A DNA stretch of 64,000 bases. Source: Gammaproteobacteria bacterium (lineage in GTDB: Bacteria; Pseudomonadota; Gammaproteobacteria; SZUA-140). The DNA lies in contig JADJQS010000015.1 of the NCBI GenBank assembly GCA_016712635.1, positions 248,001-312,000 on the forward strand, in the 5' to 3' direction. Position 1 is the stretch's first letter. Each line of letters starts with the position of its first letter. The notes beneath the pieces were generated by a model. The model was not told the DNA's origin. It was given only the letters and a program-made list of their open reading frames with translations, and did not search any database. Position numbers and translations under genes: made by a program. Shown in pieces: positions 41,978 through 50,992 of this stretch.

Positions 41978-44413
41978 ATGGATGTCCTGCTCGGTGTTCT
42001 CGCGCTCCTCCTCGGCATCGCCGCCGCCGCATTCCTGCGTCTCCCGCTGACGGCCTCCACCACCCTGCTCGCCCTCATTCCCGCGGGAGTGTCACTGGCA
42101 CAGGATTCGGTTGTCACGACCGTCGTGCTGTGGACGATCTTCCTGTCGTGCGCGGTTCCCCTCAACGTGCCCGCGCTGCGCCGGCGCTGGTTCAGCGCAC
42201 CGCTGCTGCAGTCCTTCCGGCGGGCGATGCCGGAGATGTCCTCGACCGAACGCGAGGCGCTCGAGGCGGGCACGGTCGGATGGGACGGGGAGCTCTTCGG
42301 CGGCCGTCCCGACTGGCGCCGCTTCCTCAGCCTCCCGGCGGCGCGGCTCTCGGCCAAGGAGCAGGCCTTTCTGGACGGACCGGTGGAAGAACTCTGCCGC
42401 ATGCTCGACGACTGGGACATCACCGAACGCCGGCATGATCTGCCGCCCGAGGTATGGGGTTTCCTCAAGACGCGCGGCTTCTTCGGCATCATCATCCCGC
42501 GGGATTACGGCGGCCTTGGATTTTCCGCGCTGGCGCATTCGGGCGTGGTGATGAAGATCGCCACGCGCAGCATCAGTGCCGCGGTGACGGTGATGGTGCC
42601 GAATTCGCTCGGCCCCGCCGAGCTGCTGCTCCACTACGGTACGCAGGAGCAGAAGGATTACTACCTCCCGCGCCTCGCGCGCGGCGAGGAAGTGCCTTGT
42701 TTCGCCCTCACCGGTCCCGAGGCGGGCAGCGACGCGAGCGCCATCCCCGACACCGGGGTGGTCTGTCGCGGCGTATTTCAGGGGCGCGAGATCGTCGGCA
42801 TCCGGCTGAACTGGGACAAGCGTTACATCACGCTGGGTCCGGTTTCCACCGTGCTGGGGCTGGCCTTCAAGCTGTACGATCCCGAACATCTGTGCGGCGA
42901 GCGCGCGTCGATCGGCATCACGCTGGCGCTGATACCGACCGGCACGCCGGGCGTCGACATCGGCAGCCGGCACGCACCGCTCAATATCGCGTTCCAGAAC
43001 GGGCCCAACCGCGGCAGGGACGTCTTCATTCCGCTCGACTGGGTGATCGGAGGGAGCAGCGGGTTCGGCCAGGGCTGGCGCATGCTGATGGAATCCCTGG
43101 CCGCAGGACGCTCGATCTCGCTGCCGGCGCTCAGCACCGGGGCGGGCAAGCTGGCGAGCCGCGCGACCGGCGCCTACGCGCGCATCCGCCGCCAGTTCAA
43201 GCAGCCGATCGGGCGTTTCGAGGGGGTGGCGGAAGTGCTGGCGCGCATCGCCGCCAATACCTACCTGATGGACGCGGCGCGCGTCGTTACCGCGGCGGCG
43301 ATCGACCGCGGCGAGAAGCCCGCCGTTATCTCCGCCATCGTAAAATACCAGCTCACCGAGCGCATGCGCCGCGTGGTCAACGATGCCATGGATGTGCAGG
43401 GCGGAAGCGGGATCTGCATGGGACCGCGCAACCTGCTCGGGCGCGTGTACCAGGCGGTGCCGATCAGTATCACGGTGGAGGGCGCGAACATCCTGACGCG
43501 CAGCCTGATCATCTTCGGACAGGGGGCGATACGCTGCCACCCGTTCGTGCTGCGGGAGATGCGCGCGGCCGCCGATGCCGACGCGACGCGCGCCCTGCGC
43601 GAATTCGACCGCGCCGTGTTCGGCCACGCCGGCTTCATGCTCGGCAACGCCGTGCGCGCCGTGTGGCTCGGCCTCACCGGCGCGCGGCTGATCATCGCAC
43701 CGGGCGCACCGCAGACGCGGCGCTACTACCGGCAGGCGGCGCGCATGAGCGCCGCGCTCGCGCTGGTATCCGACGCGGCGATGCTCGCGCTCGGCGGCGA
43801 ACTGAAGCGGCGCGAATCGCTGTCGGGACGGCTGGCGGACGTGTTCGGCCATCTCTATCTCGTGTCCTGCATGCTCAAGCACCACGAGGAGCAGGGCCGC
43901 CCGCCGGAGGATCTTCCCCTGCTGCGCTGGGCATGCGAGGACGCCCTGTACGAGATGCAGGGCCGCCTCGATGGCCTGCTGAGGAATTTCCCCGTTCGCG
44001 CCCTTGCCCGCATACTGCGCCTGCTGGTATTTCCGCTGGGACGGCGCTACGGCGGCCCGGACGACCGCATGGGTCAGGCGGCGGCGGCGGTGATCCTGTC
44101 GCCCGGCGCCGTACGCGACCGTCTGACCGCCGGCGCCTTTATACCGCGGGAGGCCGGCGAGGTGATCGGGCGGATCGAGGCCGCCCTCGAAGCGGCAGTC
44201 GCGGCCGAGGCGGTGGAGAAGAAGCTGAGGACTGCGGTGCGCGCCGGGCGCATCGGCAACGGCGGCGAGGAGGCGATGCTGCAGGAAGGACTACTTCGCG
44301 GAGTGGTCGACGAGGGCGAGGCCGGGCGGTATCGTAATGCGGTGGCGGCGCGTCGCGAGGTCGTGGCGGTGGATGAGTTTCCGCAGGGATACTGGGGGTC
44401 CGATCGGTCATGA
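41978..44413 (+). CDS. fadE: Acyl-CoA dehydrogenase FadE
   Basis: First step of fatty-acid beta-oxidation. The 811 residues match E. coli FadE (814). It has two N-terminal hydrophobic segments (about 1-25 and 28-60, probably membrane-associated), then GFFGIIIPRDYGGLGFSALA, the FAD-binding CFALTGPEAGSDASAIPDTG, LGRVYQAVPISITVEGANIL with the catalytic glutamate region, and a long C-terminal extension. It begins the fad operon. The next gene starts in its stop codon (ATGA), and the 280-bp upstream gap must hold the promoter; no clear FadR/PsrA site was found by eye. Confidence 0.95.
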   Translation: MDVLLGVLALLLGIAAAAFLRLPLTASTTLLALIPAGVSLAQDSVVTTVVLWTIFLSCAVPLNVPALRRRWFSAPLLQSFRRAMPEMSSTEREALEAGTVGWDGELFGGRPDWRRFLSLPAARLSAKEQAFLDGPVEELCRMLDDWDITERRHDLPPEVWGFLKTRGFFGIIIPRDYGGLGFSALAHSGVVMKIATRSISAAVTVMVPNSLGPAELLLHYGTQEQKDYYLPRLARGEEVPCFALTGPEAGSDASAIPDTGVVCRGVFQGREIVGIRLNWDKRYITLGPVSTVLGLAFKLYDPEHLCGERASIGITLALIPTGTPGVDIGSRHAPLNIAFQNGPNRGRDVFIPLDWVIGGSSGFGQGWRMLMESLAAGRSISLPALSTGAGKLASRATGAYARIRRQFKQPIGRFEGVAEVLARIAANTYLMDAARVVTAAAIDRGEKPAVISAIVKYQLTERMRRVVNDAMDVQGGSGICMGPRNLLGRVYQAVPISITVEGANILTRSLIIFGQGAIRCHPFVLREMRAAADADATRALREFDRAVFGHAGFMLGNAVRAVWLGLTGARLIIAPGAPQTRRYYRQAARMSAALALVSDAAMLALGGELKRRESLSGRLADVFGHLYLVSCMLKHHEEQGRPPEDLPLLRWACEDALYEMQGRLDGLLRNFPVRALARILRLLVFPLGRRYGGPDDRMGQAAAAVILSPGAVRDRLTAGAFIPREAGEVIGRIEAALEAAVAAEAVEKKLRTAVRAGRIGNGGEEAMLQEGLLRGVVDEGEAGRYRNAVAARREVVAVDEFPQGYWGSDRS

Positions 44414-45726
44414 CGGATATGATGAGACAGCTCGGGCGCCGCGCGCCGGTATACGTCGTAGACGGCGGCCGCACGCCCTTTCTCAAGGCGAAGGGCCGGC
44501 CGGGGCCGTTCGCGGCGGCGGACCTCGCCGTCGCGGCGGCGCGTCCGCTGCTCGCGCGTCAGCGCTTCGAGGCGGACGCGATCGACGAGGTGATCCTCGG
44601 CTGCGTGATGCCGGGGCCCGACGAGGCCAACATCGCCCGCGTGGTCGCGCTGCGCCTCGGCTGCGGCCACAAGGTGCCGGCGTGGACCGTGCAGCGCAAC
44701 TGCGCCTCGGGCATGCAGGCGCTCGACAGTGCCTGCACCGCCATCGCCGAGGGACGTTCCGATCTGGTGCTGGCCGGCGGCACCGAAGCCATGAGCCGCG
44801 CGCCGGTGCTGCTCAGGGACGAGATGGTCCATTGGCTCGCCGATTGGAACGGCGCCAAGGGCCTCGGCGCCCGTATCGCCGTGCTGGGCCGGCTGCGTCC
44901 CGCATACCTGGCGCCGGTGGTTGGCCTGTTGCGCGGCCTCACCGATCCCGTCGTCGGCCTGTCCATGGGGCAGACGGCGGAGAATCTCGCCTACCGCTTC
45001 CGGATCGACCGCGTGCCCATGGATGCCTTCGCGCTGGAGAGCCACCGGCGTCTCGCGCAGGCGCAGGACGCGGGCTGGCTGGAGGAGGTCGAACCGATCT
45101 ATGACAGCGCCGGCGGTTATTACGAGCAGGACGACGGGCTGCGCCGCGATACGACACTGGACCGGCTCGCGAAGCTCAAGCCGGTATTCGACCGCCCCTT
45201 CGGCATGGTCACGGCGGGTAACAGCGCGCAGGTCACCGACGGCGCGGCGCTGCTGATCCTCGCCAGCCGGCGCGCGGTTGAGGCACACGACCTGCCCGTG
45301 CTGGGGCGTATCGTCGACTGCGCCTGGGCGGGCGTCGATCCGGCGCAGATGGGCCTGGGCCCGGCGCACGCCATGGCAGCGTTGATGCAGGGGCACGACC
45401 TGAAGGTCGGCGACGTGGATTTCTGGGAGATCAACGAGGCCTTCGCCGCCCAGGTGCTGGCGGTCGTCACGGCCTGGCGCGATCCCGCCTACTGCCGCGA
45501 TGAGCTCGGCCTGGACGCGCCGCCGGGAGAAATCCCGCATGCCCGCCTCAACGTCGACGGCGGGGGCGTCAGCCTCGGGCATCCGGTCGGCGCTAGCGGC
45601 GCGCGCATCGTGCTGCACCTGTTGCATGTACTCGGGCGCCACGGCGCCCGGCGCGGCATCGCGAGCCTGTGCATCGGCGGCGGACAGGGCGGAGCGATGC
45701 TGCTTGAGCGGGACGGCGAGCGATGA
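44410..45726 (+). CDS. fadI: Acetyl-CoA C-acyltransferase (thiolase) FadI-like
   Basis: Thiolytic cleavage of 3-ketoacyl-CoA. The 438 residues show the nucleophile QRNCASGMQALDSACTAIAE near Cys98, AGGTEAMSRAPVLLRD, and the C-terminal catalytic block GHPVGASGARIVLHLLHVLG with CIGGGQGGAMLLE. The length fits FadI (436) better than FadA (387), and the partner downstream is FadJ-like. Coupled by ATGA overlaps to the genes on both sides. Confidence 0.93.
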   Translation: MTDMMRQLGRRAPVYVVDGGRTPFLKAKGRPGPFAAADLAVAAARPLLARQRFEADAIDEVILGCVMPGPDEANIARVVALRLGCGHKVPAWTVQRNCASGMQALDSACTAIAEGRSDLVLAGGTEAMSRAPVLLRDEMVHWLADWNGAKGLGARIAVLGRLRPAYLAPVVGLLRGLTDPVVGLSMGQTAENLAYRFRIDRVPMDAFALESHRRLAQAQDAGWLEEVEPIYDSAGGYYEQDDGLRRDTTLDRLAKLKPVFDRPFGMVTAGNSAQVTDGAALLILASRRAVEAHDLPVLGRIVDCAWAGVDPAQMGLGPAHAMAALMQGHDLKVGDVDFWEINEAFAAQVLAVVTAWRDPAYCRDELGLDAPPGEIPHARLNVDGGGVSLGHPVGASGARIVLHLLHVLGRHGARRGIASLCIGGGQGGAMLLERDGER

Positions 45727-47756
45727 AGGACGGGGGCGAAATCGGGCACTGGCGTCAGGAGCGCGACGATGATGCGATCGTCTGGCTGACGCTCGACCAG
45801 ACCGGGTCCGCGGTCAACACGCTGGCGGTCGACGTCATTGCCGAACTCGACGTGCAGCTCGTGGCGCTGGAGAAATTACCACCGCGTGGCGTGGTCATCC
45901 GTTCGGGCAAGCCGGGCGGCTTCATCGCGGGGGCCGACATCAAGGAATTCCTGCGCGCCCGCACGCGCGAAGACGCGGCCGAACTGATCCGGGGTTGCCA
46001 CACTGTATTCGACCGACTCGAAGCGCTCCCGTGTCCGACGCTCAGCCTGATCGAAGGCTACTGTCTGGGTGGCGGGCTGGAACTGGCGCTGGCGACGCGT
46101 TATCGGATTGCACTCGATGACCCGCGCACCCGTCTGGGTCTGCCAGAGGTGCGGCTCGGCATCCATCCCGGCTTTGGCGGCACGATGCGCGCGCCGCGCC
46201 TGATCGGACACATTCCCGCGCTCGATCTTATGCTGAGTGGCCGCAGCCTGAGCGCGCGCGCTGCGCAAAAGGCCGGGCTGGTGGACTATGCGCTGCCGGA
46301 GCGGCAACTCGTGCGCGCCGCGCGCACGATGTTGCTGGAAGCGCCTCCGCCGCACCGCCCGGCGCTGCTGCACCGGCTTGCCGGCATGCGCGTGGCGCGA
46401 CCGGTCATCGCCAAGTTCCTGCGCCGCAAGGTCGCGCGGCGCATCCCGGAGCAGCACTATCCCGCGCCATACGCCTTGATCGACCTGTGGGTCAGGCATG
46501 CCGACGATCCGAAGCGCATGCAGGCCGAGGAGGCCGGCTCGGTCGCGAACCTGGTGATCGGCGATACCGCGCAAAATCTCATCCGCGTGTTCTTTCTGCA
46601 GGAAAAGCTCAAGGCGCGCGGCCGCGCCGCTCCGGTCCAGGCGCGGCGCGTGCACGTCATCGGCGCGGGAATAATGGGCGGGGATATCGCGGCGTGGTGC
46701 GCCCTGCGCGGCCTCCGGGTCACGCTGCAGGACCAGTCGGCGCAGCTCATCGCCCCGGCGATGCGGCGCGCGGCGGAGCTGTTCCGCCGCGAACTCAAGC
46801 AGCCGCGCCTCGTGCAGGAGGCGCTCGACCGGCTGATGCCGGATATTCACGGCATGGGCGTGGCTCGCGCAGATGTGGTGATCGAGGCCATCTTCGAGAA
46901 CGCCGAGGCCAAGCAGGCGCTCTATCGCGAACTTGAGCCGCGCATGCGGCAAGGGGCGTTGCTCGCGACCAACACATCGAGCATTCCGCTCGAGATGCTC
47001 GGGCGCGCCCTGCTGCGCCCCGAGCGCCTGGTCGGACTGCACTTCTTCAATCCGGTGGCGAAGATGCAGCTGATCGAGGTGGTGCACACCCGGCACACCG
47101 ATGCCGGCGTCCTCGCGCAGGCCGGCGGCTTCGTGCACCGGATCGACCGGCTGCCCCTGCCTGTCATGAGCAGCCCGGGATTCCTGGTGAACCGCGCGCT
47201 GATGCCGTACCTGCTCGAGGCAGTCAACGCGGTGGGCGAGGGCATACGACCGGAGCTGGTGGACAGGTCGGCGCTGGAGTTCGGCATGCCGATGGGTCCG
47301 ATCGAACTCGCCGACGCGGTGGGGCTCGACATCTGTCTCTCGGTGGCCGACATCCTGTCCGAGCATAGCAGGATGAAGGTGCCGGAACGCCTGCGCCGCA
47401 TGGTCGAGGCGGGACAGCTCGGCCGCAAGAGCGGGCGCGGTTTCTACAGCTACGAGAAAGGAGAGCTCGTCAGGGGCAAGCTGGACCGGACGGTCTTCGC
47501 GCCCCCCGATCTGGCCGACCGCCTGATCCTCAGCCTGCTCAACGAGGTGGTGGCCTGCCGGCGCGCCGGCATTGTGGAGGACGACGACGCGCTCGACGCC
47601 GGCATCATATTCGGTACCGGTTTCGCGCCGTTCCGCGGCGGTCCGATTCATTACATCCGGGAACGCGGCGTCTCCAACCTGAAAGAGCGGCTGGAAAGCC
47701 TCGCACGCACCCACGGCGAACGCTTCACGCCCGATCCCGGCTGGACGGAGCTATAA
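45723..47756 (+). CDS. fadJ: Fatty-acid oxidation bifunctional enoyl-CoA hydratase / 3-hydroxyacyl-CoA dehydrogenase FadJ-like
   Basis: 677 residues, two enzymes in one chain. The N-terminal crotonase domain (about 1-190) has IAGADIKEFL, GYCLGGGLELALATRYRIAL with one catalytic Glu, and RLGLPEVRLGIHPGFGGTMR with the other. The dehydrogenase part has the NAD motif VHVIGAGIMGGDIAAWCALR near residue 310, ATNTSSIPLEML, GLHFFNPVAKMQLIEVVHT with the catalytic His, and the C-terminal RKSGRGFYSYEKG. Slightly shorter than E. coli FadJ (714). Partner of the preceding thiolase. Confidence 0.94.
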   Translation: MKDGGEIGHWRQERDDDAIVWLTLDQTGSAVNTLAVDVIAELDVQLVALEKLPPRGVVIRSGKPGGFIAGADIKEFLRARTREDAAELIRGCHTVFDRLEALPCPTLSLIEGYCLGGGLELALATRYRIALDDPRTRLGLPEVRLGIHPGFGGTMRAPRLIGHIPALDLMLSGRSLSARAAQKAGLVDYALPERQLVRAARTMLLEAPPPHRPALLHRLAGMRVARPVIAKFLRRKVARRIPEQHYPAPYALIDLWVRHADDPKRMQAEEAGSVANLVIGDTAQNLIRVFFLQEKLKARGRAAPVQARRVHVIGAGIMGGDIAAWCALRGLRVTLQDQSAQLIAPAMRRAAELFRRELKQPRLVQEALDRLMPDIHGMGVARADVVIEAIFENAEAKQALYRELEPRMRQGALLATNTSSIPLEMLGRALLRPERLVGLHFFNPVAKMQLIEVVHTRHTDAGVLAQAGGFVHRIDRLPLPVMSSPGFLVNRALMPYLLEAVNAVGEGIRPELVDRSALEFGMPMGPIELADAVGLDICLSVADILSEHSRMKVPERLRRMVEAGQLGRKSGRGFYSYEKGELVRGKLDRTVFAPPDLADRLILSLLNEVVACRRAGIVEDDDALDAGIIFGTGFAPFRGGPIHYIRERGVSNLKERLESLARTHGERFTPDPGWTEL

Positions 47757-47786
47757 TCAGGCGGACCCTCCGCTACGGGAGAACGC

Positions 47787-49595
47787 ATGGCCCTGGATAA
47801 TTCGGCGCTGATACCGCCTGATCAGGTAAGCACGCTGTCAGATCTGTTTTACGAGCGCGTACGCCGCAGTCCCCAATCCCCTGCATACCGCCATTTTGAT
47901 CCGGCGGACGGACAGTGGCGGGAGCTTTCCTGGGAACAGGTGGCGGCGGAAGTGGGGCGCTGGCGGGCGGGCCTGCGCCGCGAGGGGTTCGTCCCCGGCG
48001 AGCGTATTGCCGTCATGCTGCCGAACGGCGTCGAATGGGTGTGCGCAGACCAGGCGGCGCTCAGCCTCGGTCTGGTGGTCGTCCCGCTGTTCGTGAACGA
48101 CAGGCCGGACAGCGTCGCCTATATCCTGCGGGAGACCGGCGCCCGGCTGCTGCTGGTCGACGACGCGGACCAGTGGGAAACACTGCGCCCGGCAGTAGCC
48201 GGACTGGATCATCTGGCGCGAATCGTCGTGCGCGCGGACGTACCAGGTAACGATGCCCGCGTGACATCGCTCCGAAGGTGGCTGGGCACCGGTGGTGAGG
48301 GCGGCCGCGAGGAGGAGATCCATCAGGGGCGCGGCGACCATCTCGCAGCGATCGTGTTCACCTCCGGCACCGCGGGCCGTCCCAAGGGGGTGATGTTGTC
48401 GCACGGCAACATCCTGTGGAATGCCTACGCCAGTTATTGCAGCAACCCTGTGGACTCCGGCGACAACTTCCTCTCCTTCCTGCCGCTGTCGCACACGCTG
48501 GAGCGTACCGTGGGTTATTACCTGCCCATGATGGCGAACGCCAGCGTGGCCTTCGCCCGCTCGGTCGCGCAGCTCGGTGATGATCTGCTCGCGGTGCGTC
48601 CCACGGCGCTGATTTCCGTGCCGCGGATCTACGAGCGGGTTTACGGCCGCATCCAGGTGCAGATGGAAGGACGTCCCGCCCTGGCGCGCTGGCTGTTCCG
48701 CCAGGCGGTCGATACCGGCTGGGCGCGTTTTCAGTATCAGCAGGGGCGGGCAGGATGGCGTCCCGCGCTCCTGTTATGGCCGCTGCTGCAGCGCCTGGTC
48801 GCGGGCAAGGTCCTGGAACGGCTCGGCGGGAGGATTCGCATCGCGGTGTGCGGCGGCGCGCCCATCCCTGCCGAGGTGGCGCGCACCTTCATCGGCCTGG
48901 GGCTGCCCCTGATCCAGGGTTACGGCATGACGGAGGCCAGTCCCGTGCTGAGCGGCAACCGGCTGGAAGACAACGATCCGGCGAGCGTGGGACGGCCGCT
49001 GCGCGATGTGCAGTTCAAGGTCACGGAGCAGGGCGAGCTGCTGGTGAAGAGCCCCGGAGTGATGCTGGGCTACCTGAACGATGCGGGGGCGACCGCGGCT
49101 GCGATCGACGCCGAGGGCTGGCTGCACACCGGCGACAAGGCGGAGATCGAGAACGGCTACATCTATATCACGGGCCGACTCAAGGACATCATCGTGTTGT
49201 CCAACGGCGAGAAGGTATCTCCGGCGGATATGGAGCTGGCGCTCGCCTCCGATCCTCTGTTCGAACAGGTTCTGGTGGTGGGCGAGGGCAGGCCGTATCT
49301 GACCGCTCTGGTGGTGTTGAATCCCGAGCGCTGGCCGGTGCTCGCGCAGCAGCTGGGTGTTGAGCCGGATGACCCGCGCGCGCTGCAGGCGCCGGTCGTG
49401 CTGGATGAGGCGGGGCGCCGGATCGAGGGTCTGACGCGGCAATTTCCCGGCTACGCCCGCATCCGGCGCTTCAGCCTTACGCTCGATCCGTGGACGGTGG
49501 AGAACGGCATGCAGACCCCGACGCTCAAGCTGCGCCGCCAGCGCATCACCGAGCAGGCCCGCGCGGTAATCGAACGGATGTATGCAGGACATTGA
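47787..49595 (+). CDS. Long-chain acyl-CoA synthetase (AMP-binding, FAA1/FadD15 type)
   Basis: Activates fatty acids to acyl-CoA through an acyl-adenylate. The 602-residue protein shows the phosphate-binding loop IVFTSGTAGRPKGVMLSHGN near residue 190, FLPLSHTLERTVGYYLPM, YGMTEASPVLSGNRL, and the motor-domain motif WLHTGDKAEIENGYIYITGR followed by LKDIIVLSNGEKVSPADMEL. The layout is that of the FAA1-like synthetases (COG1022), not E. coli FadD proper, so no symbol is given. It starts 30 bp after fadJ and belongs to the same operon. Confidence 0.93.
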   Translation: MALDNSALIPPDQVSTLSDLFYERVRRSPQSPAYRHFDPADGQWRELSWEQVAAEVGRWRAGLRREGFVPGERIAVMLPNGVEWVCADQAALSLGLVVVPLFVNDRPDSVAYILRETGARLLLVDDADQWETLRPAVAGLDHLARIVVRADVPGNDARVTSLRRWLGTGGEGGREEEIHQGRGDHLAAIVFTSGTAGRPKGVMLSHGNILWNAYASYCSNPVDSGDNFLSFLPLSHTLERTVGYYLPMMANASVAFARSVAQLGDDLLAVRPTALISVPRIYERVYGRIQVQMEGRPALARWLFRQAVDTGWARFQYQQGRAGWRPALLLWPLLQRLVAGKVLERLGGRIRIAVCGGAPIPAEVARTFIGLGLPLIQGYGMTEASPVLSGNRLEDNDPASVGRPLRDVQFKVTEQGELLVKSPGVMLGYLNDAGATAAAIDAEGWLHTGDKAEIENGYIYITGRLKDIIVLSNGEKVSPADMELALASDPLFEQVLVVGEGRPYLTALVVLNPERWPVLAQQLGVEPDDPRALQAPVVLDEAGRRIEGLTRQFPGYARIRRFSLTLDPWTVENGMQTPTLKLRRQRITEQARAVIERMYAGH

Positions 49596-49596
49596 T

Positions 49597-50001
49597 ATGA
49601 CGCAGGAGGACGCAGTGGACCGGTTGCCCGCGGGACGCCAGCCCACGACCCGGGTGCTGGCCATGCCGACCGATACCAACGCGGCGGGCGACATCTTCGG
49701 CGGCTGGATCATGGCGCAGGTCGACATCGCCGGCAGCATCGCCGCCTACCGCCGCGCCGGCGGCCGCGTCGTGACGGTGGCGGTCAATTCCTTCCAGTTC
49801 CACAAACCGGTCTTCGTCGGCGACCTGATCAGCTGTTATGCCGAGGTGGTGCGCGTCGGACGCACCTCGCTGACGGCGCATGTCGAAGTCTACGCGGAGC
49901 GCAGCCGCGGGATCGAGGAGGCCATCAGGGTAACGGAGGCCACGCTGACCTACGTGGCCGTGGATCAGGACCGCAAACCGCGCCCGGTCGACAGCGCCTG
50001 A
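49597..50001 (+). CDS. Acyl-CoA thioesterase, YciA family hotdog fold
   Basis: A 134-residue thioesterase: TDTNAAGDIFGGWIMAQVDI carries the hotdog catalytic helix with the conserved N/D residues, then VVTVAVNSFQFHKPVFVGDL and ATLTYVAVDQDRKPRPV. Hydrolyses acyl-CoA and may rebalance CoA pools at the end of the beta-oxidation operon. The ATG at 49597, 8 bp after AGGA, is preferred over ATG 49582, which lies inside the preceding gene. It converges on cysH with a 2-bp gap. Confidence 0.92.
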   Translation: MTQEDAVDRLPAGRQPTTRVLAMPTDTNAAGDIFGGWIMAQVDIAGSIAAYRRAGGRVVTVAVNSFQFHKPVFVGDLISCYAEVVRVGRTSLTAHVEVYAERSRGIEEAIRVTEATLTYVAVDQDRKPRPVDSA

Positions 50002-50003
50002 CC

Positions 50004-50711
50004 TTATTTCGGGGCGACGGTCTCCCTGACGTGGATCCCGTACTCCTTGCCCTGCGGGTCCTCCCACCACCAGCGCCCGGCGCGGAGGTCCTCGCCGACG
50101 GCGATCGCGCGCGTGCAGGGCGCGCAGCCGATGCTCGGATAGTGTTTGTCGTGCAGCTCGTTGTAAGGAATGGCGAAGTGGCGGATGCAGGTCCACACCT
50201 CATCCTGCGACCAGTCGAGCAGCGGATTGAACTTGCGCAGGCCGTGTTCGGCGTCCCATTCCTCGACCTGCAGATCCTTGCGTGAAGGCGACTGTTCGCG
50301 CCTGAGCCCGGTGATCCAGGCGTGCTTGCCGTGCAGGGCGCGCCGGAGCGGTTCGACCTTGCGGATGTGGCAGCAGCGCTTGCGCAGCTCGACGCTGTCG
50401 TAAAACGCGTCGGGGCCGTGGGCGCGCACATATTCCTCCACCGCGCGGAAATCCGGGAAATAGATGCGGATGGAGATGCCGTAATGCCGCATGGTGTGCT
50501 GCATCAGGCGGTAGGTCTCGGCCGGGAGGCGGCCGGTGTCGAGGCTGAAGATCTCGATGCCGGGCGCGTGCCGGCAGATCAGGTCGGTCAGCAGCATGTC
50601 CTCGGCGCCGAAGCTGTTGGCGAAGGTGGCCGGTGCGCCTGCGTCGGCGATCCCGCGCAGCAGATGCGCGGCCTCGGCGAGCTTCCGTTCGAGCGACGCG
50701 TCGATGTTCAT
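50004..50711 (-). CDS. cysH: Adenylyl-sulfate (APS) reductase, assimilatory, [4Fe-4S] type
   Basis: Reduces activated sulfate to sulfite with thioredoxin. The 235 residues contain the PP-loop-like FANSFGAEDMLLTDLI, LDTGRLPAETYRLM and the redox pair motifs KRCCHIRKVEPL and IGCAPCTRAIA. The extra CC...CxxC cysteines that ligate a [4Fe-4S] cluster identify an APS reductase; PAPS reductases like E. coli CysH lack them. The C-terminal nucleophile Cys of the ECGLH-type motif is not visible; the protein ends EYGIHVRETVAPK, a point worth checking. It lies last in the TSUP-cysI-tusA-cysH unit. Confidence 0.9.
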   Translation of the reverse strand: MNIDASLERKLAEAAHLLRGIADAGAPATFANSFGAEDMLLTDLICRHAPGIEIFSLDTGRLPAETYRLMQHTMRHYGISIRIYFPDFRAVEEYVRAHGPDAFYDSVELRKRCCHIRKVEPLRRALHGKHAWITGLRREQSPSRKDLQVEEWDAEHGLRKFNPLLDWSQDEVWTCIRHFAIPYNELHDKHYPSIGCAPCTRAIAVGEDLRAGRWWWEDPQGKEYGIHVRETVAPK

Positions 50712-50746
50712 GGGCGGATGCGGCTGCCTGCCTCCGGACCGGGATC

Positions 50747-50992
50747 TCAGTGAGCCGGTGTGATTCCCTCTTTGCGCACGATCACGCGCACTGCGTTGCC
50801 TTGTGTTTCGATGCGCAGGATCTCATGCCCGTCCTTGCGCAGGCTGGCTGCCGCCTGCTGCGCGAGTTCCTCGGTGCCGAACAGGAATCCCGCCGGCCCG
50901 CCCGCCGCGACGCGCCGCAGTTCGTTGCGCGCCTTGACGTAATGCAGCGGGCAGCCGTAGGCGGTCAGATCGATGCTCTCAGCGTTTTTTTT
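50747..50992 (-). CDS. TusA-like sulfurtransferase domain, out of frame with cysI and lacking a start codon
   Basis: The frame encodes about 80 residues. IDLTAYGCPLHYVKARNELR matches the TusA signature with its sulfur-carrying Cys, followed by FGTEELAQQAAASLRKDGHE and the C-terminal VRVIVRKEG strand. The frame is opened by a TGA at 50995-50993. Between that and the cysteine there is no ATG, GTG or TTG, so independent initiation is unlikely. The segment sits in the -1 frame of cysI across nine A. It is most naturally the C-terminal domain of a CysI-TusA fusion, reached by frameshifting or hidden by a one-base homopolymer error. Confidence 0.8.
   Translation of the reverse strand, partial: KKNAESIDLTAYGCPLHYVKARNELRRVAAGGPAGFLFGTEELAQQAAASLRKDGHEILRIETQGNAVRVIVRKEGITPAH

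Noticed and set aside
42092..43885. Long minus-strand open frame opposite fadE
   Set aside because: Shadow of fadE, which is full length and motif-complete.
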